64,000 nucleotides of DNA from positions 186,001 to 250,000 of the forward strand of contig JAFKEE010000025.1 of the NCBI GenBank assembly GCA_017307505.1, read 5' to 3'. Shown piece by piece: positions 34,290-42,658 of this stretch; the first letter of the stretch is position 1; every line of letters starts with the position of its first letter. This DNA is from Acidobacteriota bacterium. GTDB lineage: Bacteria > Acidobacteriota > Terriglobia > Bryobacterales > Bryobacteraceae. The translations under genes were made by a program, and so were the position numbers. The notes under the pieces are model-generated. The model was given only the letters and a program-made list of their open reading frames with translations. It was not told the origin of the DNA and searched no databases.

Positions 34290-35093
34290 ATGACGAAACT
34301 TTGTTTCGCAGTACTAATCCTGCTCTTCCTGCCGGCCGTTGGCTGCAAGCGCGCCCCGGACCCCGCCGCGCCCAGTCCGCTGGTCTTTGTCCAGAAAAAG
34401 TTCGACAAATCCGTGCCCGGCTGCGGAGACAAACAAAAACGAGAGGAAGCATGCGTCACGTTCCGGGTCTCCTGGGTGGAGGCCAGCAGCGCTGCATCCG
34501 ACGAAGTAAAGACGAAAATCAATGCGGCCATCCTGGCGGCACTGCAGCCCAAGGAGGCTCCGCGCGGCTTCGAAGCAGAAGCGGCCGAAGTGGCGGAAGA
34601 CTATGCGCGCTTCCACAAGGAATTCGACGATAGCGCCATAACGTACTTCATCCGCCGCAGCGCCGACATCCTGTTGAGCAATGCCACCATGTTGTGTCTG
34701 GAGATCACGGAAGAGGAGTTCCGTGGAGGCGCCCATCCCGAAGCCCGCCGCACTTACCTCACCTTGAATCCGGCTACCGGTGCGGATGTCTTCCTGAAGG
34801 ATCTCGTGCGCGACGGGTCCATGCAGAAACTCACTGACCTGGCCGAGAAACGCTTCCGCCTGGAACGGGAGGTGCCCGAAGGCAAGAAACTCTCGGAATC
34901 GGGCTTCACGTTCCCCGATGACAAATTCGCATTGAGCAAAACCTGGGGCGTCTCGCAGCATGGACTGGTCTTTCACTACAACGCGTACGAGATCGCGCCC
35001 TATGCCGTCGGGCCCACCACCATCATGCTGCCCTGGAAGGATATTCGGGATCTGATCCGGAAAGAGGCGGGCATTCTCCCAAAGGGCTCCTAA
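34290..35093 (+). CDS. RsiV/DUF3298-like lipoprotein
   Basis: 267 aa. A lipoprotein signal peptide ends at LPAVGC, Cys near residue 19. The mature part matches the RsiV-type arrangement: an N-terminal domain (VTFRVSWVEA, AEVAEDYARFHKEFDDS) and a C-terminal DUF3298 domain (YLTLNPATGADVFLKDLV, WGVSQHGLVFHYNAYEIAPYAVGPTTIMLPW). In Bacillus this fold is the extracytoplasmic part of an anti-sigma factor that binds lysozyme; here there is no anti-sigma domain, so it may be an envelope sensor or inhibitor. ATG 34290 keeps the signal compact; GTG 34272 would add six residues. Confidence 0.8.
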   Translation: MTKLCFAVLILLFLPAVGCKRAPDPAAPSPLVFVQKKFDKSVPGCGDKQKREEACVTFRVSWVEASSAASDEVKTKINAAILAALQPKEAPRGFEAEAAEVAEDYARFHKEFDDSAITYFIRRSADILLSNATMLCLEITEEEFRGGAHPEARRTYLTLNPATGADVFLKDLVRDGSMQKLTDLAEKRFRLEREVPEGKKLSESGFTFPDDKFALSKTWGVSQHGLVFHYNAYEIAPYAVGPTTIMLPWKDIRDLIRKEAGILPKGS

Positions 35094-35129
35094 CTCACGC
35101 GCGTTGGGATTAGACTGGAGGGCAGCTTT

Positions 35130-35873
35130 ATGGAACTTACGGACTCCGCCCCTCCTCCTCCCAGCTCAGAAATGCGCCGGTTAACCGGCGTCTGCTTCGA
35201 ACCCGCGGCCGTCTTTCCCGACATCGCCAGCAACGGCCGCTGGTGGGTGGCCTGGCTGATCATTGCGGTGCTGATCTCCGCGTTCACCACCCTGATGGTG
35301 AGCCGCATCGGCTACGACCGCATGATCACGAAGGCCTTCGAAACCAATGCGCGCATGCAGGAAATGTCGGCCGACCAGAAGGAAAAAGCCTTCGAGATGC
35401 AGCGCAAGATGATGCCCTTCTTCGTGCGCGTGATGCCGCCGGTGGGCTTGCTGGTCGTGATGCTGGTGGCGGCCGGAGCGATGCTGTTCGTCTTCAATTT
35501 CATGCTGGACGCGGGCCTGAAATTCAAACAGGTGCTCAATCTCCACGCCTATGCCGGCATCCCGCCCGCGGTCGTTTCGACCGCCGCCAGCATCCTCGTC
35601 CTGTATCTGAAGCCGCCGGAGGATTTCGACATGCAGAATCCCCTGGCCTTCAATGTCGGAGCCTTCCTGCCCGAGACCACGGCCAAATGGCTCCACAGTC
35701 TGGCGTCCTCCATCGATTTCTTCACGTTCTGGCAGATTGCGCTGCTGGCGATAGGCTTCTCAGCCGTCTGCGGAGCCAAACGGATGCCCTTCAGCAAAGC
35801 CCTGATCGGGGTCATCATCCCCTGGCTGGCCTACGTGTTCGCCAAAGCGACCTGGGCGTCGATGTTTGGGTGA
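35130..35873 (+). CDS. Yip1-domain membrane protein
   Basis: 247 aa with about five transmembrane helices in the Yip1 arrangement: a cytoplasmic start (RRLTGVCFEPAAVFPDIA), helix one (WWVAWLIIAVLISAFTTLMV), a charged loop, then helices MPPVGLLVVMLVAAGAMLFVF, IPPAVVSTAASILVLYL, FFTFWQIALLAIGFSAVCG and IGVIIPWLAYVFAKATW. Bacterial Yip1 proteins have no firm role. GGAGGG at 35117-35122 is a strong ribosome site seven bases before the ATG. The gene begins 36 bp after the lipoprotein stop and is likely cotranscribed with it. The heptamer repeat array starts two bases after its stop. Confidence 0.85.
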   Translation: MELTDSAPPPPSSEMRRLTGVCFEPAAVFPDIASNGRWWVAWLIIAVLISAFTTLMVSRIGYDRMITKAFETNARMQEMSADQKEKAFEMQRKMMPFFVRVMPPVGLLVVMLVAAGAMLFVFNFMLDAGLKFKQVLNLHAYAGIPPAVVSTAASILVLYLKPPEDFDMQNPLAFNVGAFLPETTAKWLHSLASSIDFFTFWQIALLAIGFSAVCGAKRMPFSKALIGVIIPWLAYVFAKATWASMFG

Positions 35874-35874
35874 G

Positions 35875-36048
35875 GAAAGCTGTCAGCATTCAGCGATCAG
35901 CTTTCAGCTTCCGGACCGGGTCTGGCCGCGAAAAGCGCGCAGTAGCCCCAGCGTCGCCCCGAAGCCATTCAAACGACTAACTCAGAGCTGAAAGCTGACA
36001 GCTGACAGCTGATAGCTGGTGGCTGGTGGCTGACACCTGATAGCTTCG
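35875..36048. repeat. Two opposing heptamer arrays (AGCTGAN)
   Basis: At 35986-36048 the plus strand holds eight to nine consecutive 7-base units: AGCTGAA, AGCTGAC, AGCTGAC, AGCTGAT, AGCTGGT, GGCTGGT, GGCTGAC, ACCTGAT, then a decayed AGCTTCG. At 35875-35909 the same family runs on the minus strand: AGCTGAA, AGCTGAT, CGCTGAA, TGCTGAC and a decayed unit. The arrays face each other across 76 bp and share a perfect 13-bp inverted match (35897-35909 with 35986-35998). Unit length and phase are exact. The 231-bp gap holds no gene. Confidence 0.85.
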
Positions 36049-36104
36049 AGGCCGCTCCGCGCATCGGCCCCCGCCCCCGTCCGGGCTACACTGGAAGCAG
36101 ACGC

Positions 36105-36755
36105 ATGCAACTGGTGATTTTCGATCTGGACGGCACGCTCGTCGACTCCGTTCAGGATCTGTGCAACTCCGTAAACGCCACCCGCACCTACATGGGTATG
36201 GAACAACTGCCCATGGACCTGGTCGCCTCCTACGTGGGCAACGGCGCTCCGGTCCTCATCCGCCGGGCCATGGGCCCCGGCGCTTCGGAAGCCCAGGTGG
36301 AAGAGGCGCTGGCCTACTTTCTTGGCTACTACCGCGAACACATGCTCGACCACACGCGCCCCTATCCGGGCGTCGTTGAGGCCCTGGAACAGCTCCATCA
36401 GCAGGGCGCCCGCATGGCGGTCCTCACTAATAAACCGGAGCGCTTCTCCCGTGACATGTGCACCGGCCTCGGCTTCGGCAAGTACTTCTTCCAGGTCTAC
36501 GGCGGCAACAGTTTCGAACAGAAGAAACCAGATCCCATCGGCATCCACACCCTCGCCAAAGAGTGCGGCGCACCCCTTTCCGGTACCTGGATGATCGGCG
36601 ACTCCTCGACGGATATCCTCACCGCCCGCAACGCCGGTGTTCGCTGCGCCGGAGTCACCTACGGCATCAGCCCCGAATCCCTCAAGGCGACGCCGCCCGA
36701 TTTCCTGATGGACTCGATGCTGGAGCTCCCCGCCCTCCTGACCGCCAAAGCCTGA
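36105..36755 (+). CDS. gph: HAD-family phosphoglycolate phosphatase
   Basis: 216 aa. The HAD motifs are all present: nucleophile IFDLDGTLVDS at the N-terminus, motif II VLTNKPERF, the lysine of QKKPDPIGI and motif IV MIGDSSTDILTARNAG. A helical cap domain lies between about residues 15 and 85. Length and cap type fit Gph, which removes phosphate from 2-phosphoglycolate, though other HAD phosphatases look similar. TACACT at 36087-36092 could be a -10 site giving a leader of only a few bases. An inverted repeat follows the stop. Confidence 0.85.
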   Translation: MQLVIFDLDGTLVDSVQDLCNSVNATRTYMGMEQLPMDLVASYVGNGAPVLIRRAMGPGASEAQVEEALAYFLGYYREHMLDHTRPYPGVVEALEQLHQQGARMAVLTNKPERFSRDMCTGLGFGKYFFQVYGGNSFEQKKPDPIGIHTLAKECGAPLSGTWMIGDSSTDILTARNAGVRCAGVTYGISPESLKATPPDFLMDSMLELPALLTAKA

Positions 36756-36760
36756 CCTCA

Positions 36761-36788
36761 GGCGCGCAGGAGGGAGCACCCGCGCGCC
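36761..36788 (+). terminator. GC inverted repeat after gph
   Basis: GGCGCGC at 36761-36767 and GCGCGCC at 36782-36788 form a perfect 7-bp stem with a 14-base loop, six bases after the gph stop. No T-run follows, so termination is only a suggestion. The rest of the 179-bp gap to ggt shows one CGTCAT/ATGACG pair and nothing else. Confidence 0.3.
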
Positions 36789-36934
36789 GGTCGTTCCGGC
36801 CCACCTTCGTCATCCCGCGCCGGCGAAAGCAAACCGGTTCCTCCGCTCAATGACGGTCCGGTCCTAAGACCCACGGCCCGGCGATTCCACTACAGCGATT
36901 TCTCTCCCTGGCGAAAATCCTTGTTTGTGATTCA

Positions 36935-38566
36935 ATGGACCTCGTGCGCTTCGTCATCCCCCTCATGCTCTCCGCTTCCCTGCCTCTCGTCGCGGCCGAC
37001 CGCGCGCAGTCCCGCTCCATCGTCTATTCCCAGGACGGCATTGTCTCCACCAGCCATGTGCTGGCGTCCCAGGCGGGCGCCCAGGTGCTCGCCAAAGGCG
37101 GCAATGCGGTAGACGCCGCCATCGCGGCCAACGCGGTACTGGGCGTGGTTGAACCCATGATGTGCGGCATCGGCGGCGATTTCTTCATGCTCTATTGGGA
37201 GGCGAAGACCGGCAAGCTCTACGGGCTGAATTCGTCCGGCTGGGCGCCGCAGGGCCTCTCCCCCGCCTTCCTCGCCTCCAAGGGCATCACCACCATGCCG
37301 AAAGCCGGCATCCACACGATCACGGTGCCCGGAGCCGTGGAGGGCTGGTCCAAGGCGCATGGACGCTTCGGCAAGCTCGCCTGGAAGGAACTGTTTCCCG
37401 CCGCCATCTACTACGCCACCGACGGGCATCCGGTCCATGAGGTCATCCACGCTGTCTGGTCCGACGCGCGCCTGAAGACGACACCCGAAGCCGCCCGCGT
37501 CTTCCTGCCCAACGGCCATGCGCCCGCGGCCGGCGAGATCTTCCGGAATCCCGAGCTCGGCGCCGCCCTGAAGCTGATCGCTGAACAGGGCCGCGATGCC
37601 TTCTACAAAGGCGAGATCGCCCACAAGCTTCTCGCCGGATCGCGCAAACTAGGCGGCACCATGACCGAATCCGACCTCGCCGAATTCGCAGCCGAGTGGG
37701 TAGAGCCCATCTCCACCACCTATCGCGGCTGGCGCGTCTACGAACTGCCTCCGAACGGCCAGGGCATGGCCGCCCTGATGATGCTCAACCTCATGGAGAT
37801 CCTCGGTCACGACTGGCACACCAAGATCGAAGCGATGAAGCTCTCCTACGCCGACGTGATGGCCTATAACGCCGATCCGCGCTTCGCCAAGGTTCCGGTG
37901 AAAGGGCTCCTCGACAAGTCCTACGCAGCCCAGCGGGCCAAGCTGATCGATCCCGCCAAGGCACAGTGCAACGCGGTCTCCGGTCAGCCCTTCGGCAGCG
38001 ACACCACTTATCTCTCCGTCGTCGACAGGGACGGCAACATCGCCTCCTGGATCCAGAGCATCTACTCCGGCTGGGGTTCCGGCGTCGTGATGGAAGGTCT
38101 CGGCTTCCCGCTGCAGAATCGCGGCGGCGGCTTTGTGCTCGACCCGAAACACCCCAATGTCCTCGCCCCGCGCAAGCGCCCGTTCCACACCATCATTCCC
38201 GCCTTCATGGAGAAGGACGACGTCCACATCGGCTTCGGCATCATGGGCGGCCCCAACCAGCCCCTGGCCCATGCGCAATTCGTCTCCAACCTTGTGGACG
38301 AAGGAATGAACATCCAGATGGCGCTGGAGTCGCCCCGTTTTACGAAGGACGGCCCCACGGGCTGCGATGTCCAGATCGAGAACCGTGTCCCGGCCGCGAC
38401 GCTGCAGCAGCTCACCGGAAAAGGCCACAAACTCGTGATGCGCGGCGCTTACTCCACCAACATGGGCCGCGGCGCAGTCGTCCTCTACAACAGCAAAACC
38501 AAGGTCAAGCAGGCTGCAGCGGACCCGCGCTCCGATGGCGCTGCGATTCCCGAACCACCCCGCTAA
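36935..38566 (+). CDS. ggt: Gamma-glutamyltransferase (gamma-glutamyl hydrolase)
   Basis: 543 aa, exported (MDLVRFVIPLMLSASLPLVAA). The GGT fold is clear: GIVSTSHVLASQAGAQVLAKGGNAVDAA, VVEPMMCGIGGDFFM, and the autoprocessing site GSDTTYLSVVDRDGN, where the first threonine after aspartate (near residue 356) becomes the N-terminus of the small subunit and the nucleophile. GGT cleaves the gamma-glutamyl bond of glutathione and similar peptides in the periplasm. The C-terminal lid-loop region is present but the GG motif reads GIMGGPNQ. The stop codon lies in the T-tract region of the opposing operon's terminator. Confidence 0.93.
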   Translation: MDLVRFVIPLMLSASLPLVAADRAQSRSIVYSQDGIVSTSHVLASQAGAQVLAKGGNAVDAAIAANAVLGVVEPMMCGIGGDFFMLYWEAKTGKLYGLNSSGWAPQGLSPAFLASKGITTMPKAGIHTITVPGAVEGWSKAHGRFGKLAWKELFPAAIYYATDGHPVHEVIHAVWSDARLKTTPEAARVFLPNGHAPAAGEIFRNPELGAALKLIAEQGRDAFYKGEIAHKLLAGSRKLGGTMTESDLAEFAAEWVEPISTTYRGWRVYELPPNGQGMAALMMLNLMEILGHDWHTKIEAMKLSYADVMAYNADPRFAKVPVKGLLDKSYAAQRAKLIDPAKAQCNAVSGQPFGSDTTYLSVVDRDGNIASWIQSIYSGWGSGVVMEGLGFPLQNRGGGFVLDPKHPNVLAPRKRPFHTIIPAFMEKDDVHIGFGIMGGPNQPLAHAQFVSNLVDEGMNIQMALESPRFTKDGPTGCDVQIENRVPAATLQQLTGKGHKLVMRGAYSTNMGRGAVVLYNSKTKVKQAAADPRSDGAAIPEPPR

Positions 38567-38620
38567 AAAAGGGGAGCCGTTCCGAGACGCCCTCCTCCGG
38601 GCGCTGACGGTACGACTCCC
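38565..38620 (-). terminator. Rho-independent terminator of the DUF1800-DUF1501 operon
   Basis: Read on the minus strand, a branched hairpin (outer stem GGGAG/CTCCC, inner ACCGT-like and CGCCC/GGGCG stems) is followed at once by TTTTTT (complement of 38565-38570). It lies 31 bp after the DUF1501 stop. The T-tract overlaps the TAA stop of ggt on the other strand. Confidence 0.6.
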
Positions 38621-38651
38621 TGCGTGAGAGTGAAGCTTCCGGCGCGAGTCC

Positions 38652-40013
38652 TTAGCCGAGGAACCCAAGGTTTCGCGTCGAGAAGTTCTTCAGGTTGGGG
38701 AAGACCAGATCCAAAGCCGTATCGTCGAGCCCGAACCAGCGCGCCATCGTGGCCCCGTACTGGTCGAGCGAAGTGCTGGGCAGCAGCGCTCCACGCGAGC
38801 CCGTATCGTTCGGACCGCCCAGCGCCATCACCGGGAACTGACCGTAAAGATCTCCTCCCTGCACGGCGCCGCCCAGCACCAGATAGTGGCTCCCCCAGCC
38901 GTGGTCGCTGCCCTGCCCGCTGGGCTGCAGCGTGCGCCCGAATTCCGACTCGGTGAAGGTCGTCACCTGGTCGGCCACCCCGAGTTCCTGCGTCGCCGCA
39001 TAGAATGCGCTCATCGCGGCGCCAACCTGCTTCAGCAGATCCCAGTGCTGCCAGCTCTGCGAGCCGTGAGTATCGAAGCCACCCAGGGAACAGAAGAACA
39101 CCTGGCGCTTCAGCCCGGTCTGCGTCCGCAGCTTGATCACCTTCGCCACTTCCTTCAACTGATCGCCGAGCTGGGTGCCCGGAAACACAGTCGCCAGCGG
39201 ACTCGTGCTGCTTGCGCTCTTCAGCATCGCGGAAAGCGCCAAGGCGTCCTGCCTCACCTTGTTGGCCGCCTGCACCACGGCCAGGCCGCTGTCCATGCTG
39301 ATCACCTCCTGCAGCCCTTGCAGGCGCGCCGCGGCCGCCGTATCCGGCCAGATATCCATCCCGTACGGCTGCATATCGAAGCCTGGAATGATGCTGGCCG
39401 ACTGCACCGCGTTCCCGGCGCAGAACAGTTGCGGTCCCGACATGGAGATCGAGACCGGGAAGGTGGCGGCCCCATTCATGGCCGAAACGGAGTCGGCGAC
39501 ACGTCCTGCCCAGCCCGTCCCACCGGATCCGCTGGGTGTCGCGGTCTGCATCTGCAGAACTTGGTCGGAATGTGAGAACAGATTGCTCGGCAGCGGCACC
39601 GCGTTCGCCAGGAACTGCGTCCGCGTCGTGGGCTGCACGAGATTGCCGACATTGGCGACCACGGCCAGCTTCTGCTGAGCCCACAGGGGGTGGACCGCCG
39701 CAAGTCCGTCGCTCAGCGCATAGGGCGTGCCGTTCTTTGCCGCGACAGGCAGCAGTTTGGCATCGGTGCCAGGCAACGCTAGCGAGCCGCGAATACTCTT
39801 ATACGCGTTGTACTCCGACGACACCTGCGGGACCACCGTATTGTGGCCATCGTTACCGCCGAACAGAAAGATGCACACCAGCGCCTTGTAATCCGTGGCC
39901 TGCTGCGCATACGCATTCATCATCCCGAAGCGGGCCATGCCCGCAGCGGAGAGCACGCCGCCAGTGGAGAGGCGCAGGAAATTCCGCCGTGAGGAGTTCA
40001 TTTTCTCTTTCAT
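38652..40013 (-). CDS. DUF1501 protein, Tat-exported
   Basis: About 453 aa. A Tat signal (SRRNFLRLSTGGVLSAAGMARFG) leads to the DUF1501 fold, related to sulfatase/alkaline-phosphatase superfamily proteins: ALVCIFLFGGNDGHNTVVP near the start, FFCSLGGFDTHGSQ and DQVTTFTESEFGRTLQP, DHGWGSHYLVLGG later. Family function is unknown; it almost always occurs beside DUF1800, as here. Start choice: ATG 40013 has AAGGGA nine bases upstream. ATG 40034 shares one base with the stop of DUF1800 (TGATG) and would add seven residues; ATG 40001 starts right at the Tat motif. Confidence 0.9.
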   Translation of the reverse strand: MKEKMNSSRRNFLRLSTGGVLSAAGMARFGMMNAYAQQATDYKALVCIFLFGGNDGHNTVVPQVSSEYNAYKSIRGSLALPGTDAKLLPVAAKNGTPYALSDGLAAVHPLWAQQKLAVVANVGNLVQPTTRTQFLANAVPLPSNLFSHSDQVLQMQTATPSGSGGTGWAGRVADSVSAMNGAATFPVSISMSGPQLFCAGNAVQSASIIPGFDMQPYGMDIWPDTAAAARLQGLQEVISMDSGLAVVQAANKVRQDALALSAMLKSASSTSPLATVFPGTQLGDQLKEVAKVIKLRTQTGLKRQVFFCSLGGFDTHGSQSWQHWDLLKQVGAAMSAFYAATQELGVADQVTTFTESEFGRTLQPSGQGSDHGWGSHYLVLGGAVQGGDLYGQFPVMALGGPNDTGSRGALLPSTSLDQYGATMARWFGLDDTALDLVFPNLKNFSTRNLGFLG

Positions 40014-40033
40014 TTGCTTGGTTCCCTTTCGCA

Positions 40034-42592
40034 TCAGTACTGCACGGCAAACTGCCCGCTGAGGGCTGTCAGATAGAGCGCGGTCATCATCCGCTGGTTG
40101 TTGTCCGGCATCGCGGAGATGGCCGTGGTGAGGCTGTTCTTCATCGACTGCGGCATGCGCCCAAACAGCAGCGTATTGTTCACAGTCTCAATGAGCGTGG
40201 GGATGTCGCCGGCCGCATTCAGGAAGGGCGTCAGGTTGACCGACGCATCCGAACCGAACTGGCCCGTCAGGAGGAAATAGAAGAAGTTGGCGCGCACCAA
40301 CGATTCCGTGGGGCCGTAGATCTGGAACTCCGGACCAAACAGCGCCGACTTCGGAATCCGATACAGCATCGGATAGAAGCCGAATACCGAGGGCGCCCCC
40401 AACGGGCTCATGCCCTGGTCGACGAACGCATAGGCAAACGTGTTGGTCGAAGAAACGCTTCCGTTCATTGCCCTCACAAACTCGGCAAACTGGAAATGCG
40501 GATCCTTCAGCCGGCCTTGCGTCGGCGTGGCCACATCCTGTCGAGCCTCCGCATCCGTCAGAATCGCCTGGACCACGGCCTTCAAATCGCCCCGCACACC
40601 GGAGCCATTGTCGTTGAAGACCTGCGCGACTCGCTGGATGTAGCCGGGACTCGGGTTGCTCGTCACCATATCCCGGATCAGCCGCGTCGCCAGGAACGGA
40701 CCGACGTTCGGGTGTTGGAAGATACAGTCGAGCGCGGCATTGGTCTCCGCCACCACGGTCAAGCCGGCAGGAATCGCACAGCCGTTGACCAGTGTTTTGG
40801 CGGTCGTGTCATGATTCGCCTCACGCACCTCCATGGAAGCTGCGGTGAAGCTCTCGTAGTTCATCGGCTGCGGCTGCATGCCGGCCACCGTCGGATAAGT
40901 CCAACCGGTCAGCGCCCGCGCAGTCTGCGCCACCGTGGCCTGATCATAGGTCGGGATGGGATTGCCCTGTGCATCCAGCTTGGTCGACCCATCCGGGTTC
41001 AGTTGCACCAGGCCAATCGTGAAAAGCTGCATCACCTCGCGTGGATAGTTTTCGTTGGCCCCGCCGCCTGCGCCGGGTTTGGTGGAGTTGGCGAGGTCCA
41101 GATACTTGCCCATCTGCGGGCTGACCGTAATGTCCCACAGCAGTTGCCTGAAGTTGCCCAAGGCATTCCGGCTGAGAATCTGCCAGTAGGGTGCGATCTC
41201 GTTCGAGTAGATGTTCTTGTTCGTGGAGATCACGATGATCTTCGCCAGCGCGTTGATCATGCGCTGCCGCACCTGGTCCGGAGCATGCACCATTCGCCAC
41301 AGGAATTGCGCCTGATCCTGCGTGACGTCGCCGGTGACCGGAATCGTCGTCTCCGGCAGAGCCAGTTGCTGCGCCAGCCAGCCGTTGATCCCCAGTGTGT
41401 TCACGGCCTGCGTATCTGCCACAGAAGGACCGAAGGCAGCTTGCTCCAGGAATCGGGCCGTACTCAGGTTGACCGCGGGCACCGCCGCAGTAATCGTCAC
41501 CGCCGCGGTGGCCGACGCCGCAGGCACCGCCACACTGGTCGCCTTCACGGTGACCTTCGCCGGATTTGGGATGTTCGCGGGTGCAGTATATAGACCGGCA
41601 GTCGATATCGTGCCAACCGTTGAATTCCCGCCCGCTACATTGTTCACCGTCCAGGTGACCGTCTGATTCGCGGCATTGATCACGGACGCGGTGAACTGCC
41701 GCGTCGTGCCAGTCTGCACGCTGGCCGTGGCAGGAGTCACCGTGACACTGGTGACCGGCTGCGTCAGAGTGATGGTGGCAGTTCCAGACACCAGCGGGTC
41801 GGCCACACTGGTCGCTTTCACCGTAGCCACAGCGGGATTGGGTAGTGTCGACGGCGCGGTATAGACACCAGCAGCCGAGATCGTCCCCACCGTGGCGCTC
41901 CAGGTGACCATCGTGTTGGCCGTCCCGCCGACAGTCGCCGAGAAGGTTTGAGTAGCATTCAAACCCACGCTGGCACTGGAGGGCGAAACGGCAACGGTGA
42001 CACTCGACAGCGTCACGGTCAGATTGAGAGGATCACTGGTCACCGCACCGGGTGCCGGCTGCGAAACCCGCAACAGCGCAGTGCCCGCCATGGAGGCGGG
42101 TATATTCCCGCTCACCACAATCTTCGTGGAGGAGAAGTAGGCCACCGTCATCGGCTGGTTGTTAATGCTGGCCGTCGAGCTAGGGATGAAGCCGGCCCCG
42201 TTCAAGGTCAGGGAAACAGCACCGGCCGCCACCTTGGAAGGGTAGCTGCTCCAGATGTAGGGCTGCGGATACGTGATGGTCAGTTTCGCGGAGCCGGAGA
42301 TGTTGGGATACGCGGTGCTGGTCGCCGCCACCGTAATCACATTGGCGGTGGGAGGGACGGCCGGCGCCGTATAAACACCAGCGGGCGTAATGGTCCCATA
42401 GGTGCTGTTGCCGCCTACGACGCCGTTGATCGACCAGTTGACGGTCGAGGGCGACAGGGGCGCATACACATTGAGGGTCCGCGTCGTGCCCACCGGGATG
42501 TTCGTGGGTCCGGGGGAAACGGTAATGGACTGTCCAAAGGCCAGGGGCCCGAATGCCATCAGGCAAAGAGAGAGAGCGTCAAAGATCCTCAC
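40034..42592 (-). CDS. DUF1800 protein with N-terminal Ig-like repeats
   Basis: 852 aa. After a signal segment (FDALSLCLMAFGPLAFG) come three similar Ig-like modules (each with a GTIxxAGVYTAP core and, in the last two, PNPAxxTVKATSV) with an IPT/TIG-like module between the first and second. From about residue 380 the DUF1800 domain follows: STARFLEQAAFGPS, INALAKIIVISTNK, NENYPREVMQLFTIGL, ARALTGWTYP, FLATRLIRDMV. Family function is unknown. It is exported and probably cell-surface or periplasmic, acting with DUF1501 encoded immediately downstream with a one-base overlap. GTG start at 42592; no ribosome site was found. Confidence 0.88.
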   Translation of the reverse strand: MRIFDALSLCLMAFGPLAFGQSITVSPGPTNIPVGTTRTLNVYAPLSPSTVNWSINGVVGGNSTYGTITPAGVYTAPAVPPTANVITVAATSTAYPNISGSAKLTITYPQPYIWSSYPSKVAAGAVSLTLNGAGFIPSSTASINNQPMTVAYFSSTKIVVSGNIPASMAGTALLRVSQPAPGAVTSDPLNLTVTLSSVTVAVSPSSASVGLNATQTFSATVGGTANTMVTWSATVGTISAAGVYTAPSTLPNPAVATVKATSVADPLVSGTATITLTQPVTSVTVTPATASVQTGTTRQFTASVINAANQTVTWTVNNVAGGNSTVGTISTAGLYTAPANIPNPAKVTVKATSVAVPAASATAAVTITAAVPAVNLSTARFLEQAAFGPSVADTQAVNTLGINGWLAQQLALPETTIPVTGDVTQDQAQFLWRMVHAPDQVRQRMINALAKIIVISTNKNIYSNEIAPYWQILSRNALGNFRQLLWDITVSPQMGKYLDLANSTKPGAGGGANENYPREVMQLFTIGLVQLNPDGSTKLDAQGNPIPTYDQATVAQTARALTGWTYPTVAGMQPQPMNYESFTAASMEVREANHDTTAKTLVNGCAIPAGLTVVAETNAALDCIFQHPNVGPFLATRLIRDMVTSNPSPGYIQRVAQVFNDNGSGVRGDLKAVVQAILTDAEARQDVATPTQGRLKDPHFQFAEFVRAMNGSVSSTNTFAYAFVDQGMSPLGAPSVFGFYPMLYRIPKSALFGPEFQIYGPTESLVRANFFYFLLTGQFGSDASVNLTPFLNAAGDIPTLIETVNNTLLFGRMPQSMKNSLTTAISAMPDNNQRMMTALYLTALSGQFAVQY

Positions 42593-42658
42593 AATAACGT
42601 ATGCGAAAATCCGGCGATCGCTTTGCCAGCTACGATTAATTTAATTCGCCTCAGCGAT

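Noticed and set aside
36808-36855. CGTCAT...ATGACG pair resembling a REP-type element upstream of ggt
   Set aside because: Only a 6-base match and the inner sequence does not form a stem; no second copy found in the window.
39536-41593. A 685-codon open frame on the plus strand across DUF1501/DUF1800
   Set aside because: Spans two clearly real minus-strand genes and their junction; its sequence is low-complexity, rich in Arg, His and Pro.
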